From NCBI GenBank assembly GCA_016584305.1, contig JACEEZ010011106.1, positions 1 to 64,000 on the forward strand: 64,000 bases of DNA, read 5' to 3'. The first letter of the stretch is position 1, and the number at the start of each line of letters is the position of its first letter. Positions 13,191 to 27,900 of this stretch are shown here, one piece after another. The translations under genes were made by a program, and so were the position numbers. The DNA comes from Chionoecetes opilio. Its lineage: Eukaryota > Arthropoda > Malacostraca > Decapoda > Majidae. Below the pieces are notes generated by a model. The model did no database searches. It was not told where the DNA came from and was given only the letters and a program-made list of their open reading frames with translations.

Positions 13191-16100
13191 AGTAATGTTT
13201 TCAATGATATTAGCTATTTATCGGTGATATATAGCTGTTTTCCTACAAATTGAAGTATACAATCCTTTTTTAGAATAATTTGCCCTATAAGTACTTACAT
13301 TCATTAAGCTATTAAATAGAGAGTAAGAGGTAATTTATTGTGATATAACGGTATGTTGCAAGCATTTTTCATAGTTTCTTATAAATGTAAGTTATTGTAT
13401 ATATACAAGTAGTTTTACTTATTATATTGCTATAAACCTATAAAATGTAGTGTTTTCAATGATATTAGCTATTTATCGGTGATATATAGCTGTTTTCCTA
13501 CAAATTGAAGTATAACAATCCTTTTTTAGAATAATTTGCACCTATAAGTAGCTTACATTACATTAAGCTATTAAATAGAAGAGTAAGAGGAAATTTATTG
13601 TTGATATAACGGTATATTCAAGCGTTTTTCATAGTTTCTTGTAAACTGTAGATGTATTGTATATATACAAGTAGTTTTACTTATCATATTGCTATAAACC
13701 CATAAAATGTAGTGTTGCAATTATTTAGTATTATCGGTGATATATAGCTGTTTTCCTACAAATTGAAGTATAAAATCCTCTTTTTAGAATAATTTGCACC
13801 TATAAGTAGCTTACATTACATTAAGCTATTAAATAGACGAGTAAGAGGTTATTTATTGTATATAACGGTATATGCAAACGTTTTTCATAGTTTCTTGTAA
13901 ACTGTAGCGTTATTGTATATATACAAGTAGTTTTACTTATTATATTGCTATAAACCCATAAAATGTAGTGTTTTCAATTATTTTAATTAGTTATCAGTGA
14001 TATATAGCTGTTTTCCTACAAATTGAAGTATAAAATCCTCTTTTTAGAATAATTTGCACCTAAAGTAGCTTACATTACATTAAGCTATTAAATAGAAGAG
14101 TAAGAGGTTATTTATTGTGATATAACGGTATATAGCAAGCGTTTTTCATAGTTTCTTGTAAACTGTAGCGTTATTGTATATATACAAGTAGTTTTACTTA
14201 TCATATTGCTATAAACCCATAAAATGTAGTGTTTTCAATGATATTAGCTATTTATCGGTGATATATAGCTGTTTTCCTACAAATTGAAGTATAAAATCCT
14301 CTTTTTAGAATAATTTGCACCTATAAGTAGCTTACATTACATTAAGCTAATAAATAGAAAAGTAATAGGTTATTTATTGTGATATAACGGTATATTGCAA
14401 GCGTTTTTCATAGTTTCTTGTAAACTGTAGAGTTATTGTATATATACAAGTAGTTTTACTTATCATATTGCTATAAACCCATAAAATGTAGTGTTTTCAA
14501 TGATATTAGCTATTTATCGGATATATATAGCTGTTTTCCTACAAATTGAAGTATAAAATCCTCTTTTTAGAATAATTTGCACCTATAAGTAGCTTACATT
14601 ACATTAAGCTATTAAATAGAAGAGTAAGAGGTTATTTATTGTGATATAACGGTATATTGCAAGCGTTTTTTTCATAGCTTCTTGTAAACTGTAGCGTTAT
14701 CGTATATATAGAAGTAGTTTTTCTTATCATATTGCTATATACCCATAAAATGTAGTGTTTTCAATGATATTAGCTATTTATCGGTGATATATAGCTGTTT
14801 TCCTACAAATTGAAGTATACCATCCTTTTTTTAGAATAATTTGCACCTATAAGTAGCTTACATTACATTAAGCTAATAAATAGAAGAGTAAGAGGAAATT
14901 TATTGTCATATAATGGTATATTGCAAGCGTTTTTCATAGTTTCTTGTAAACTGTAGCATATTGTATATATACAAGTAGTTTTACTTATCATATTGTTATA
15001 AACCCTTAAAATGTAGTGTTTTCAATGATATTAGCTATTTATCGGTGATATATAGCTGTTTTCCTACAAATTGAGGTATAAAATCCTTTTTTTAGAATAA
15101 TTTGCACCTATAAGTAGCTTACATTACATTAAGCTAATAAATAGAAGAGTAAGAGGTTATTTATTGTGATATAACGGTATATTGCAAGCGTTTTTCATAG
15201 TTTCTTGTAAACTGTAGCGTTATTGTATATTTACAAGTAGTTTTACTTATCATATTGCTATAAACCCTTAAAATGTAGTGTAATAATGATATTAGCTATT
15301 TATCGGTGATATAAAGCTGTTCTCCTATAAATTGAAGTATACATTCCTTTTTTTAGAATAATTTGCACCTATAAGTATCTTACATTACATTAAGCTAATA
15401 AATAGAAGAGTAAGAGGTTACTTATTGTGATATAACGGTATATTGCAAGCGTTTTTCATATTTTCTTGTAAACTGTAGCGTTATTGTATATATACAAGTA
15501 GTTTTACTTATCATATTGCTATAAACCCATAAAATGTAGTGTTTTCAATGATATTAGCTATTTATCGGTGATATATAGCTGTTTTCCTACAAATTGAAGT
15601 ATACCATCCCTTTTTTAGAATAATTTGCACCTATAAGCAGCTTACATTACATTAAGTTAATAAAAAGAAGAGTAAGAGGAAATTTATTGTGATATAACGG
15701 TATATTGCAAGCGTTTTTCATAGTTTCTTGTAAACTGTAGCGTTATTGTATATATACAAGTAGTTTTACTTATCATATTGCTATAAACCCTTAAAATGTA
15801 GTGTTTTCAATGATATTAGCTATTTATCGGTGATATATAGCTGTTTTCCTACAAATTGAAGTATAAAATCCTCTTTTTCGAATAATTTGCACCTATAAGT
15901 AGCTTACATTACATTAAGCTATTAAATAGAAGAGTAAGTGGTTATTTATTGTGAGATAACGGTATATTGCAAGCGTTTTTCATAGTTTCTTGTAAACTGT
16001 AGCGTTATTGTATATATACAAGTAGTTTTACTTATTATATTGCTATAAACCCATAAAATGTAGTGTTTTCCATGATTTTAGCTAGTTATTAGTGATATAT

Positions 16101-19100
16101 AGCTGTTTTCCTACAAATTGAAGTATAAAATCCTCTTTTTAGAATAATTTGCACCTATAAGTAGCTTACATTACATTAAGCTATTAAATAGAAGAGTAAG
16201 AGGCTATTTATTGTGATATTACGGTATATTGCAAGCGTTTTTCATAGCTTCTTGTAAACTGTAGCGTTATCGTATATATACAAGTAGTTTTTCTTATCAT
16301 ATTGCTATATACCATTAAAATGTAGTGTTTTCAATGATATTAGCTATTTATCGGTGATATATAGCTGTTTTCCTACAAATTGAAGTATACCATCCTTTTT
16401 TTAGAATAATTTGCACCTATAAGTAGCTTACATTACATTAAGCTAATAAATAGAAGAGTAAGAGGAAATTTATTGTCATATAACGGTATATTGCAAGCGT
16501 TTTTCATAGTTTCTTGTAAACTGTAGCATATTGTATATATACAAGTAGTTTTACTTATCATATTGTTATAAACCCTTAAAATGTAGTGTTTTCAATTATA
16601 TTAGCTATTTATCGGTGATATATAGCTGTTTTCCTACAAATTGAGGTATAAAATCCTTTTTTTAGAATAATTTGCACCTATAAGTAGCTTACATTACATT
16701 AAGCTATTAAATAGAAGAGTATGAGGTTATTTATTTTGATATAACGGTATATTGCAAGCGTTTTTCATAGTTTCTTGTAAACTGTAGCGTTATTGTATAT
16801 ATACAAGTAATTTTACTGATTATATTGCTATAAACCCATAAAATGTAGTGTTTTCAATGATATTGAACTAGTTATCAGTGATATATAGCTGTTTTCCTAC
16901 AAATTGAAGTATAAAATCCTTTTTTTAGAATAATTTGCATATATAAGTAGCTTACATTACATTAAGCTATTAAATAGAAGAGTAAGAGGTTATTTATTGT
17001 GATATAACGGTATAATGCATGCGTTTTTCATAGTTTCTTCTAAACTGTAGCGTTATTGTATATATACAAGTAGTTTTACTTATTATATTGCTATAAACCC
17101 ATAAAATATTGTGTTTTCAATGATTTTAGCTAGTTATCAGTGATATATAGCTGTTTTCCTACAAATTGAAGTATACAATCCTTTTTTTAGAATAATTTAT
17201 ACCTATAAGTATCTTACATTACATTAAGCTAATAAATAGAAGAATAAGAGGTTATTTATTGTGATATAACGGTATATTGCAAGCGTTTTTCATAGTTTCT
17301 TGTAAACTGAAGCGTTATTGTATATATACAAGTAGTTTTACTTATCATATTGCTATAAACCCATAAAATGTAGTGTTTTCAATGATACTAGCTATTTATC
17401 GGTGATATATAGCTGTTTTCCTACAAATTGAAGTATAAAATCCTCTTTTTAGAATAATTTACACCTATAAGTAGCTTACATTACATTAAGCTATTAAATA
17501 GAAGAGTAAGAGGTTATTTATTGTGATATAACGGTATATTGCAAGCGTTTTTCATGGTTTCTTGTAAACTGTAGCGTTATTGTATATATACAAGTAGTTT
17601 TACTTATCATATTGCTATAAACCCTTAAAATGTAGTGTAATCAATGATATTAGCTATTTATCGGTGATATAAAGCTGTTCTCCTACAAATTGAAGTAAAC
17701 ATTCCTTTTTTTAGATAAATTTGCACCTATAAGTAGCTTACATTACATTAAGCTAATAAATAGAAGAGTAAGAGGTTATTTATTGTGATATAACGGTATA
17801 TTGCAAGCGTTTTTCATAGTTTCTTGTAAACTGTAGCGTTATTGTATATTTACAAGTAGTTTTACTTATCATATTGCTATAAACCCTTAAAATGTAGTGT
17901 AATAATGATATTAGCTATTTATCGGTGATATAAAGCTGTTCTCCTACAAATTGAAGTATACATTCCTTTTTTTAGAATAATTTGCACCTATAAGTATCTT
18001 ACATTACATTAAGCTAATAAATAGAAGAGTAAGAGGTTATTTATTGTGATATAACGGTATATTGCAAGCGTTTTTCATAGTTTCTTGTAAACTGTAGCGT
18101 TATTGTATATATACAAGTAGTTTTACTTATCATATTGCTATAAACACATAAAATGTAGTGTTTTCAATGATATTAGCTATTTATCTGTGATTTATAGCTG
18201 TTTTTCTACAAATTGAAGTATACCATCCTTTTTTTAGAATAATTTGCACCTATAAGTAGCTTACATTACATTAAGCTAATAAATAGAAGAGTAGGAGGTT
18301 AATTGTTAGGATATAACGGTATATTGCAAGCGTTTTTCATAGTTTCTTGTAAACTGTAGCGTTATTGTATATATACAAGTAGTTCTACTTATCAGATTGC
18401 TATAAACCCATAAAATGTAGGGTTTTCAATGATATTAGCTATTTATCGGTGATATATAGCTGTTTTCCTACAAATTGAAGTATAAAATCCTCTTTTTAGA
18501 ATAATTTGCACCTATAAGTAGCTTACATTACATTAAGCTATTTAATAGAAGAGTAAGATTTTTTATTTATTGTGATATAACGGTATATTGTAAGCGTTTT
18601 TCATAGTTTCTTCTAAACTGTAGCGTTATTGTATATATACATGTAGTTTTAATTATTATATTAATATAAACCCATAAAATGTAGTGTTTTCAATGATTTT
18701 AGCTAGTTATCTGTGATATATAGCTGTTTTCCTACAAATTGAAGTATACAATCCTTTTTTTAGAATAATTTACACCTATAAGTATCTTACATTACATTAA
18801 GCTAATAAATAGAAGAGTAAGAGGTTATTTATTGTGATATATCGGTATATTGCAAGCGTTTTTCATAGTTTCTTGTAAACTGAAGCGTTATTGTATATAT
18901 GCAAGTAGTTTTCCTTATCATATTGCTATAAACCCATAAAATGTAGTGTTTTCAATGATATTAGCTATTTATCGGTGATATATAGCTGTTTTCTTACAAA
19001 TTGAAGTATACAATCCTTTTTTTAGAATAATTTACACCTATAAGTAGCTTACATTACATTAAGCTATTAAATAGAAGAGTAAGAGGTTATTTATTGTGAT

Positions 19101-19404
19101 ATAACGGTATATTGCAATAGTTTTTCATATTTTCTTCTAAACTGTAGCGTTATTGTATATATACAAGTAGTTTTACTTATTATATTGCTATAAACCCATA
19201 AAATGTAGTGTTTTCAATGATTTTACCTAGTTACCAGTGATATATAGCTGTTTTCCTACAAATTGAAGTATAAAATCCTCTTTTTAGAATAATTTGCACC
19301 CATAAGTAGCTTACATTACATTATCATAATAAATAGAAGAGTAAGAGGTTATTTATTGTGATATAACGGTATATTGCAAGCGTTTTTCATAGTTTCTTGT
19401 AAAC

Positions 19405-19420
19405 TGTAGCGATTGCTATA
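19405..19420 (+). repeat. Monomer deletion junction lacking the TATATATA palindrome
   Basis: GTAGC joins directly to GATTGCTATAAAC. About 35 bases of the consensus, including TTGTATATATACAAG and TTTTACTTATC, are missing. The rest of the monomer is intact, so this is a single internal deletion in an otherwise clean region. Confidence 0.85.
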
Positions 19421-21363
19421 AACCCATAAAAGGTAGTGTTTTCAATGATATTAGCTATTTATCGGTGATATATAGCTGTTTTCCTACAAATTGAAGTATA
19501 AAATCCTCTTTTTAGAATAATTTGCACCTATAAGTAGCTTACATTACATTAAGCTATTAAATAGAAGAGTAAGAGGTTATTTATTGTGATATATCGGTAT
19601 ATTGCAAGCGTTTTTCATAGTTTCTTGTAAACTGAAGCGTTATTGTATATATACAAGTAGTTTTACTTATCAGATTGCTATAAACCCATAAAATGTAGTG
19701 TTTTCAATGATATTAGCTATATATCGGTGATATATAGCTGTTTTCCTACAAATTGAAGTATAAAATCCTCTTTTTAGAATAATTTGCACCTATAAGTAGC
19801 TTACATTACATTAAGCTAATAAATAGAAGAGTAAGAGGTTATTTATTGTGATATAAAGGTATATAGCAAGCGTTTTTCATAGTTTCTTGTAAACTGTAGC
19901 GTTATTGTATACGTTATATATATACAAGTAGTTTTATTTATCATATTGCTATAAACCCTAAAAATGTAGTGTAATGATATTAGCTATTTATCGGTGATAT
20001 ATAGCTGTTTTCCTACAAATTGAAGTATAAAATCTTCTTTTTAGAATAATTTGCACCTATATGGAGCTTACATTCTATTTAGCTATTAAATAGAAGAGTA
20101 AGAGGTTATTTATTGTGATATAACGGTATATTGCAAGCGTTTTTCATAGTTTCTTGTAAACTGTAGCGTTATTGTATATATACAAGTAGTTTTACTTATT
20201 ATATTGCTATATACCCATAAAATGTAGTGTTTTCAATGATATTAGCTATTTATCGGTGATATATAGCTGTTCTCCTACAAATTGAAGTATACAATCCTTT
20301 TTTAGAAAAATTTTGCACCTATAAGTAGCTTACATTACATTAAGCTAATAAATAGAAGAGTAAGAGGAAATTTATTGTGATATAACGGTATATTGCAAGC
20401 GTTTTTCATAGTTTCTTGTAAACTGTAGCGTTATTGTATATATACAAGTAGTTTTACTTATTATATTGCTATAAACCCATAAAATGTAGTGTTTTCAATG
20501 ATTTTACCTAGTTATCAGTGATATATATCTGTTTTCCTACAAATTGAAGTATAAAATCCTCTTTTTTAGAATAATTTGCACCTATAAGTAGCTTACTTTA
20601 CATTAAGCTATTAAATAGAAGAGTAACAGGTTATTTATTGTGATATTAACGGTATATTGCAAGCGTTTTCATAGTTTCTTGTAACTGTAGCGTTATTGTA
20701 TATATACAAGTAGTTATACTTATCATATTTGCTTATAAACCCATAAAATGGTAGTGTTTTAAATGATATTAGCTATTTATCGTGATATATAGCTGTTTTC
20801 CTACAAATTGAAGTATAAATCCTCTTTTTAGAATAATTTGCACCTATAAGTAGCTTACATTACATTAAGTTTAAATATTAAATATAGAAGAGTAAGAGTT
20901 AAAATTTTATTGTGAATATAACGGTATATTGCAAGCGTTTTTCATAGTTTCTTGTAAACTGTAGCGTTATTGTATTATACAAGTAGTTTTACTTATTATA
21001 TTGCTATAAACCCATAAAATGTAGTGTTTTCAATGATTTTACCTAGTTATCAGTGATATATAGCTGTTTTCCTACAAATTGAAGTATGAAATCCTCTTTT
21101 TAGAATAATTTGCACCCATAAGTAGCTTACATTACATTAAGCTATTAAATAGAAGAGTAATAGGTTATTTATTGTGATATTACGGTATATTGCAAGCGTT
21201 TTTTCATAGTTTCTTGTAAACTGTAGCGTTATTGTATATATACAAGTAGTTATACTTATCATTTGTTATAAACCCATAAAATGGAGTGTTTTAATGATAT
21301 TAGCTATTTATCGGTGAATATAGCTTTTTTTCTACAAATTGAAGTTATAAATCCTCTTTTTAG

Positions 21364-21453
21364 AATAATTTGCCCCTTTATAAGTAGCTTACATTACATT
21401 AAGCTATTAATAATTTACACCTATAAGTAGCTTACATTACATTAAGCTATTAA
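21364..21453 (+). repeat. Monomer with about 43-bp internal duplication (copy 2)
   Basis: The same junction, AAGCTATTAATAATTT, as at 1461, 22456 and 59030. The first half has an error-like CCCCTTTATAAG and the second half reads TTTACACC. The host monomer shares GTTATACTTATC with the other copies. Confidence 0.85.
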
Positions 21454-22455
21454 ATAGAAGAGTAAGAGGTTATTTATTGTGATATAACGGTATATTGCAA
21501 GCGTTTTTCATTGTTTCTTTTAAACTGTAGCGTTATTGTATATATACAAGTAGTTTTACTTATTATATTGGTATAAAGCCATAAAATGTAGTGTTTTCAA
21601 TGATATTAGCTATTTATCGTTGATATATAGCTGTTTTCCTACAAATTGAAGTATAAAATCCTCTTTTTAGAATAATTTGCACCTATAAGTAGCTTACATT
21701 ACATTAAGCTAATAAATAGAAGAGTAATAGGTTATTTATTGTGATATAACGGTATATTCCAAGCGTTTTTCATAGTTTCTTTTAAACTGTAGCGTTATTG
21801 TATATATACAAGTAGTTTTACTTATCATATTGCTATAAACCCATAAAATGTAGTGTTTTCAATGATATTAGCTATTTATCGGTGATATATAGCTGTTTTC
21901 CTACAAATTGAAGTATAAAATCCTCTTTTTAGAATAATTTGCACCTATATGTAGCTTACATTACATTAAGCTATTAAATAGAAGAGTAAGAGGTTATTTA
22001 TTTTGATATAACGGTATATTGCAAGCGTTTTTCATAGTTTCTTGTAAACTGTAGCGTTATTGTATATATACAAGTAGTTTTACTTATTATATTGCTATAA
22101 AGCCATAAAATGTAGTGTTTTCAATTATTTTAGCTAGTTATCAGTGATATATAGCTGTTTTCCTACAAATTGAAGCATAAAATCTTTTTTTTAGAATAAT
22201 TTGCACATATATGTAGCTTACATTACATTAAGCTATTAAATAGAAGAGTAATAGGTTATTTATTGTGATATAACGGTATATTCCAAGCGTTTTTCATAGT
22301 TTCTTGTAAACTGTAGCGTTATTGTATATATACAAGTAGTTTTACTTATCATATTGCTATAAACCCATAAAATGGAGTGTTTTAAATGATATTAGCTATT
22401 TATCGGTGATATATAGCTGTTTTCCTACAAATTGAAGTATAAATCCTCTTTTTAG

Positions 22456-22541
22456 AATAATTTGCACCTATAAGTAGCTTACATTACATTAAGCTATTAA
22501 TAATTTGCACCTATAAGTAGCTTACATTACATTAAGCTATT
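22456..22541 (+). repeat. Monomer with 43-bp internal duplication (copy 3)
   Basis: AATAATTTGC begins at 22456 and again at 22499, exactly 43 bases later. The host monomer has the GTATAAATCC variant. Only about 20 bases after this duplicated segment the array turns into the scrambled stretch that starts near 22561. Confidence 0.9.
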
Positions 22542-22560
22542 AAATAGAAGAGTAAGAGGT

Positions 22561-24905
22561 TTTATAGCTTATTATTGTATTATACAAGAGTTAACTTATT
22601 ATTGTGTATAAAGCCATATGAAGGTTTTTCAATGTATCTTACTTTATCGTTATTTGTTATTATACAAGTAAGTTTTACTTAAATATTGTTTAAGAATAAT
22701 TTTTCAATGATATTAGCTTACTTACTTTAAGCTAATTTTAATAGAAATTGAAAGTTATGTGATATAAGTAACTCCCTTTTTCAATATTTCACCTTAAATA
22801 GCGCTTAATTGTAGCTAATAAATAGATACTTATAGGTTTTATTAATATAAGGTATGTTTCCAAGGTTATAGTTTTTTTAATGTAGCGTTATTTCTAATAA
22901 AGTAAATCCTCTTTTTAATATTATAAACCCCTATATGTAGTTTCAATGTATTAAGCTATTTATCTGATATATAGCTGTTTTCTATATTGAAGATAAACCT
23001 TTTTAAATTTTTGCATATTTATCTTAAATTTAAGCTTTTTATATATACAAGTAGTTTATTTTATTTTGCTATAACGGTATATTGACAATGCGTTTTTCAT
23101 ATATTTTTAATTTACGTTATTGTGATATATCAGTTTTTTTACAATTAAATTTTTTTTTTAATAATTTAAAATGTAGTTTTTAAATGATTTAGCTATTCAA
23201 TAGAGATAATGTTATTTATAGTGTTACCTAAAAATTGAAGGTTAAATCTTTTTTTTGAATAATTTGACATATATTACTTAATTTACTTAAACTATTAAAT
23301 AGAAGAAATAGGTATTTATTGGATAAACGGTAATTAAGCTTTATCGGTTTTTTTTAGCTTGTATCGTTAATATATATACAATTTTTTAGTATAATTTGCT
23401 AAAAGGGCCTATACTTAATAGCTATTACATAAGCTATAGGGTATTTATTGGTTATATAAGCGTATATTGCAACATTTTCAAGTTACTCTCTTTTTAGAAT
23501 AATTTGTATACTATAAGTAGCTTACTTAATTAAGCTATAAATCCGAAGAATGAGTGTTTTAATGATTTTACTAACGTATCTTGCAAGCGTTTTTTTCATA
23601 TTACTTCTTAACTTAGCGTTTTTGTATATTACCCAAGTAGTTTATTCATTATATGCTATAAACCCATAAAATGTAGGTTTCTGTATTGTGATATTACAGG
23701 ATATAAGCGTTTTCCATATTTGAAGTATGAAATCTCTTTTTAAGAACATAATTTGCACCATATAGCTATAAACCATAAATGAGTTTTAATGAAATAGTTA
23801 TCGGTATTATTGTGATTTTTCCCCAAAATTGAAGTATAATCCTTTTTTGTAAATTTGTACCGTTAATTATTTTATACAAGCTATTATATACTTAGCCTAT
23901 TGCTATGAACCATAAATTGAGTTTTAAATGAAGTAGAGTTTTATCGGTGATATTACTGTTATTCCAACATTTAAAGTTTAAATCTCTTAGAATAATTGTG
24001 CATCTATAAGTAGTTTACATTACATTAACATTACTATTTGCACCTATAAAGTAGCTTTTTACATTAAGCAGTAATATAAGAGTAGGTTTTCAATTGTGAT
24101 AAAACTTATATTGAAGGTTTTTCATTAGTTTCTTGTAACTTAGGTTATTGTATATGAACGAAAGAGTTTTATTTATTAATTGCTATAACCGTAAATTGAG
24201 TGTTTTAAATGTTTTTTAACTAGGTATTGTGATATATAGCTAGTTTTCCTACAAATTAAGTTAAAATCCTTTTAATAGAATAATTTGTCAATATATAGTT
24301 AGCTTATATTCGGTGAATATTAAATATCAGTAAGAGGTATTATATCCTCTTTTTAGGAATATTGCAAGCATTTCATTGTTTCTTAACGTTACGTTAGCTA
24401 TATAAAAGAGTAGTTATTATTTTAATACGCTTATAATCATAATGTAGTTTTTTTCAAATATTAGCTATGTATTGGTATATAAAGTATTTTTTCTAATTGA
24501 ACGCTATAAAATCCTCGTTTTAAAGATAATATTTTCGTATATATCTTGTTTTCCTTAAGCTATTAAGTATAAAGTACCTTTTTAATATTGATATAACGGT
24601 ATGCAAGTGTTTAATTAAGTTTCATTCGAAATGTAAGCGTTATTGTTATATTACAAGGTTTTATTAATCATTTTCTATAATCCCTAAAATGTAGTTTTTA
24701 ATGATATATAAGTATTTACTTATATAGCTGTTTTCTACAAACTAATAAAATCTTTTTTCGAATAATTTACGGTATAATAGCTGTTATTACATTAAATTAA
24801 TAGAAGAAAAGGGTTTTTTATAATGACTATAACGGCTTATTACAAAGCTTTTCATAGTTTACTTGTAGATTTGTAGGTTATTGTAAATATACAGTATTGT
24901 TATTT
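22561..24905 (+). repeat. Scrambled satellite-derived stretch
   Basis: Short fragments of the monomer (TATACAAG, TTGCTATAAACC, AATAATTTGCACC, GTAGCTTACATTACATTA) appear in altered order and spacing, with no 262-base rhythm. Unlike the corrupted zones elsewhere, homopolymer runs are modest here. The ordered array returns abruptly near 24906 with AACCCATAAAATGTAGTG. It is either a mis-joined or low-support assembly segment, or a truly rearranged patch. I see no gene in it. Confidence 0.65.
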
Positions 24906-27900
24906 TCATATTCTTAAACCCATAAAATGTAGTGTTTTCAATGATATTAGCTTTTTATCGGTGATATATAGCTGTTTTCCTACAAATTGAAGTATAAATC
25001 CTCTTTTAGAATAATTTGCACCTAAAAGTAGTTTAACATTACATTAAGCTATTAAATAGAGGAGTAAGAGTTATTTATTTGTATATAAGGGTAAAATTGC
25101 AAGCGTTTTTCATAGTTTTCTTGTAAACTGTAGCGTTATTGTATATTACAAGTAGTTTTATTTATTATATTGCTATAACCCATAAAATGTAGTGTTTTCA
25201 ATGATTTTAGCTAGTTATCAGTGATATATAGCTGTTTCCTACAAATTGAAGTATAAAACCCTTTTTTTTAGAATAATATGCATATATAAGAGCTTATATT
25301 ACTTTAAAGCTTTTAAATAGAAGAGTAAGAGGTTATTTATTGTGATATAACGGTATATTGCAAGCGTTTTTCATTGTTTCTTTTAAACAGTACTTTTATT
25401 GTATATAACAAGTAGTTTTACTTATCATATTGCTAAAAACCCCAAAAAAAATGTAGTGTTTTTAATGATTAGCTGTTTATAGGTATATATAGCTGTTTTC
25501 TACAAATTGAAGTATAAAATCCTCTTTTTAGAATAATTTGCACCTATAAGTAGCTTACATTATATTAAGCTATTAAATAGAAGAGTAAGAGGTTATTTAT
25601 TGTGATATAACGGTATATTGCAAGCGTTTTTCATAGTTTCTTGTAAACTGTAGCGTTTTTGTATATATACAAGTATTTTTTACATATTAATTGTTAAAAA
25701 CCCCCATAAAAATGTAGTGTTTTCAATAATTTAATTTGGGTTTTATCAGTGATATATAACTGTTTTCCTACAAATTGATGTATAAAATCCTTTTTTTTTA
25801 ATAATTTGCAAATAAAAGTAGCTTACATTACATTAAGCTATTAAATAGAAGAGTAAGAAGTTATTTATTGTGATATAACGGTATATTGCAAGCGTTTTTC
25901 ATTGTTTCTTGTAAATTGTAGCGTTATTGTATATATACATGTAGTTTTACTTATCATATTGCTATATACCCATAAAATGTAGTTTTTTCAATGATATTAC
26001 CTATTTTTAGGTGGTATATTGCTGTTTTCCTACAAATTGAAGTATAAAATCCTCTTTTTAGAATAATTTGCACCCATAAGTAGCTTACATTACAATAAGC
26101 TATTAAATAGAAGAGTAAGAGGTTATTTATTGTGATATAACGGTATATTGCAAGCGTTTTTCATAGTTTCTTGTAAACTGTAGCGTTATTGTATATATAC
26201 AAGTAGTTTTACTTATTATATTGCTATAAACCCATAAAATGTAGTGTTTTCAATAATTTAATTGGTTATCAGTGATATATAGCTGTTTTCCTACAAATTA
26301 AAGTATAAAATCCTTTTTTTAGAATAATTTGCAAATATAAGTAGCTTACATTACATTAAGCTATTAAATAGAAGAGTAAGAGGTTATTTATTGTGATATA
26401 ACGGTATATTGCTAGCGTTTTTCATTGTTTCTTGTAAATTGTAGCGTTATTGTATATATACATGTAGTTTTACTTATCATATTGCTATAAACCCATAAAA
26501 TGTAGTGTTTTCAATGATATTACCTATTTATGGGTGGTATATTGCTGTTTTCCTACAAATTGAAGTATAAAATCCTCTTTTTTAGAAAAATTTTGCCCCC
26601 ATAAGTAGCTTACATTACAATAAGCTATTAAAAAGAAGAGTAAGAGGTTATTTATTGGGGATATAACGGTATATTGCAAGCGTTTTTCATAGTTTTCTTC
26701 TAAACTTAGCGTTATTGTATATAACAAGTAGTTTTACTTATATTATTGCTATAAAGCCATAAAATGTAGTGTTTTCAATGAGTTTAGCTAGTTATCAGTG
26801 ATATATAACTGTTTTCCTACAAATTAAAAGTATAAAATCTTCTTTTTAGAATAATTTGCACCTATAAGTAGCTTACATTACATTAAGCTATTAAATAGAA
26901 GAGTAAGAGGTTATTTATTGTGATATAACGGCATATAGCAACCCGTTTTTCATAGTTTCTTCTAAACTGTAGCGTTATTGTATATATACAAGTAGGTTTA
27001 CTTATATTATTGCTATTAAAGCCATAAATGTAGTTTTTTTCAATGATATTAGCTATTTATCGGTGATATATAGCTGTTTTCCTACAAATTGAAAAATAAA
27101 AATCCTCTTTTTAGAATAATATGCCCCTATAAGTAGCTTACATTACATTAAGCTTTTAAAATAGAAGGGGTAAGATGTTATATATTGTGATATAACGGTA
27201 TATTGCAAGCGTTTTCATTGTTTCTTGTAAATTGTAGCGTTATTGAAATATATACAAGTAGTTTTACTTATCATATTGCTATAAACCCATAAAATGTAGT
27301 GTTTTCAATGATATTAGCTATTTATGGGTGATATATAGCTGTTTTTCCTACAAATTGAAGTTTAAAATCCTTTTTTTAGAATAATTTGCCCCTATAAGTA
27401 GCTTACATTACATTAAGCTAATAAATGGGAAGAGTAAAAAGGAAATTTATTGTGATATAAGGGTATATTCCAAGCTTTTTTCATATTTTTTTAAACTGTA
27501 GCGTAATTGTATATATACAAGTAGTTTTACTTATAATTTTGCTATAAACTCATAAAATGTAGTTTTTTCAATGATATTAGCTATTTATCGGTGATATATG
27601 GGCTGTTTTCTACAAATTAAGTATAAATCCTCTTTTTAGAAAAATTTTGGGCACCTATAAGTATCTTACGTTACATTAAGCTATTAAATAGAAGAGTAAG
27701 AGGTTATATATTGTGATATAACGGTATATTGCAAGCTTTTTTTCATAGTTTCTTCTAAATTGTAGCGTTATTGTATATATACAAGTAGTTTTAACTTATC
27801 ATATTGCTTAAACCCATAAAATGTAGTGTTTTCAAGGATTTTACCTAGTTTATCAGTGATATATATCTGTTTTCCTACAAATTGATGTATAAAATCCTCT

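Larger units (their letters stand above)
13190..22560 (+). repeat. Clean satellite stretch with a 1570-bp higher-order cassette
   Basis: About 36 well-preserved monomers. A recognisable pair, one with ATAGCTTCTTG, CGTTATCG and ATACCATCC followed by one with ATTGTCATATAA, GTAGCATATTG, AACCCTTAAAATG and GAGGTATAAAATCC, occurs at about 14640-15080 and again at about 16210-16650. The motif TTCATAGCTT lies at 14671 and 16241, 1570 bases apart, which is six monomers. No gene or other element is present. Confidence 0.88.
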
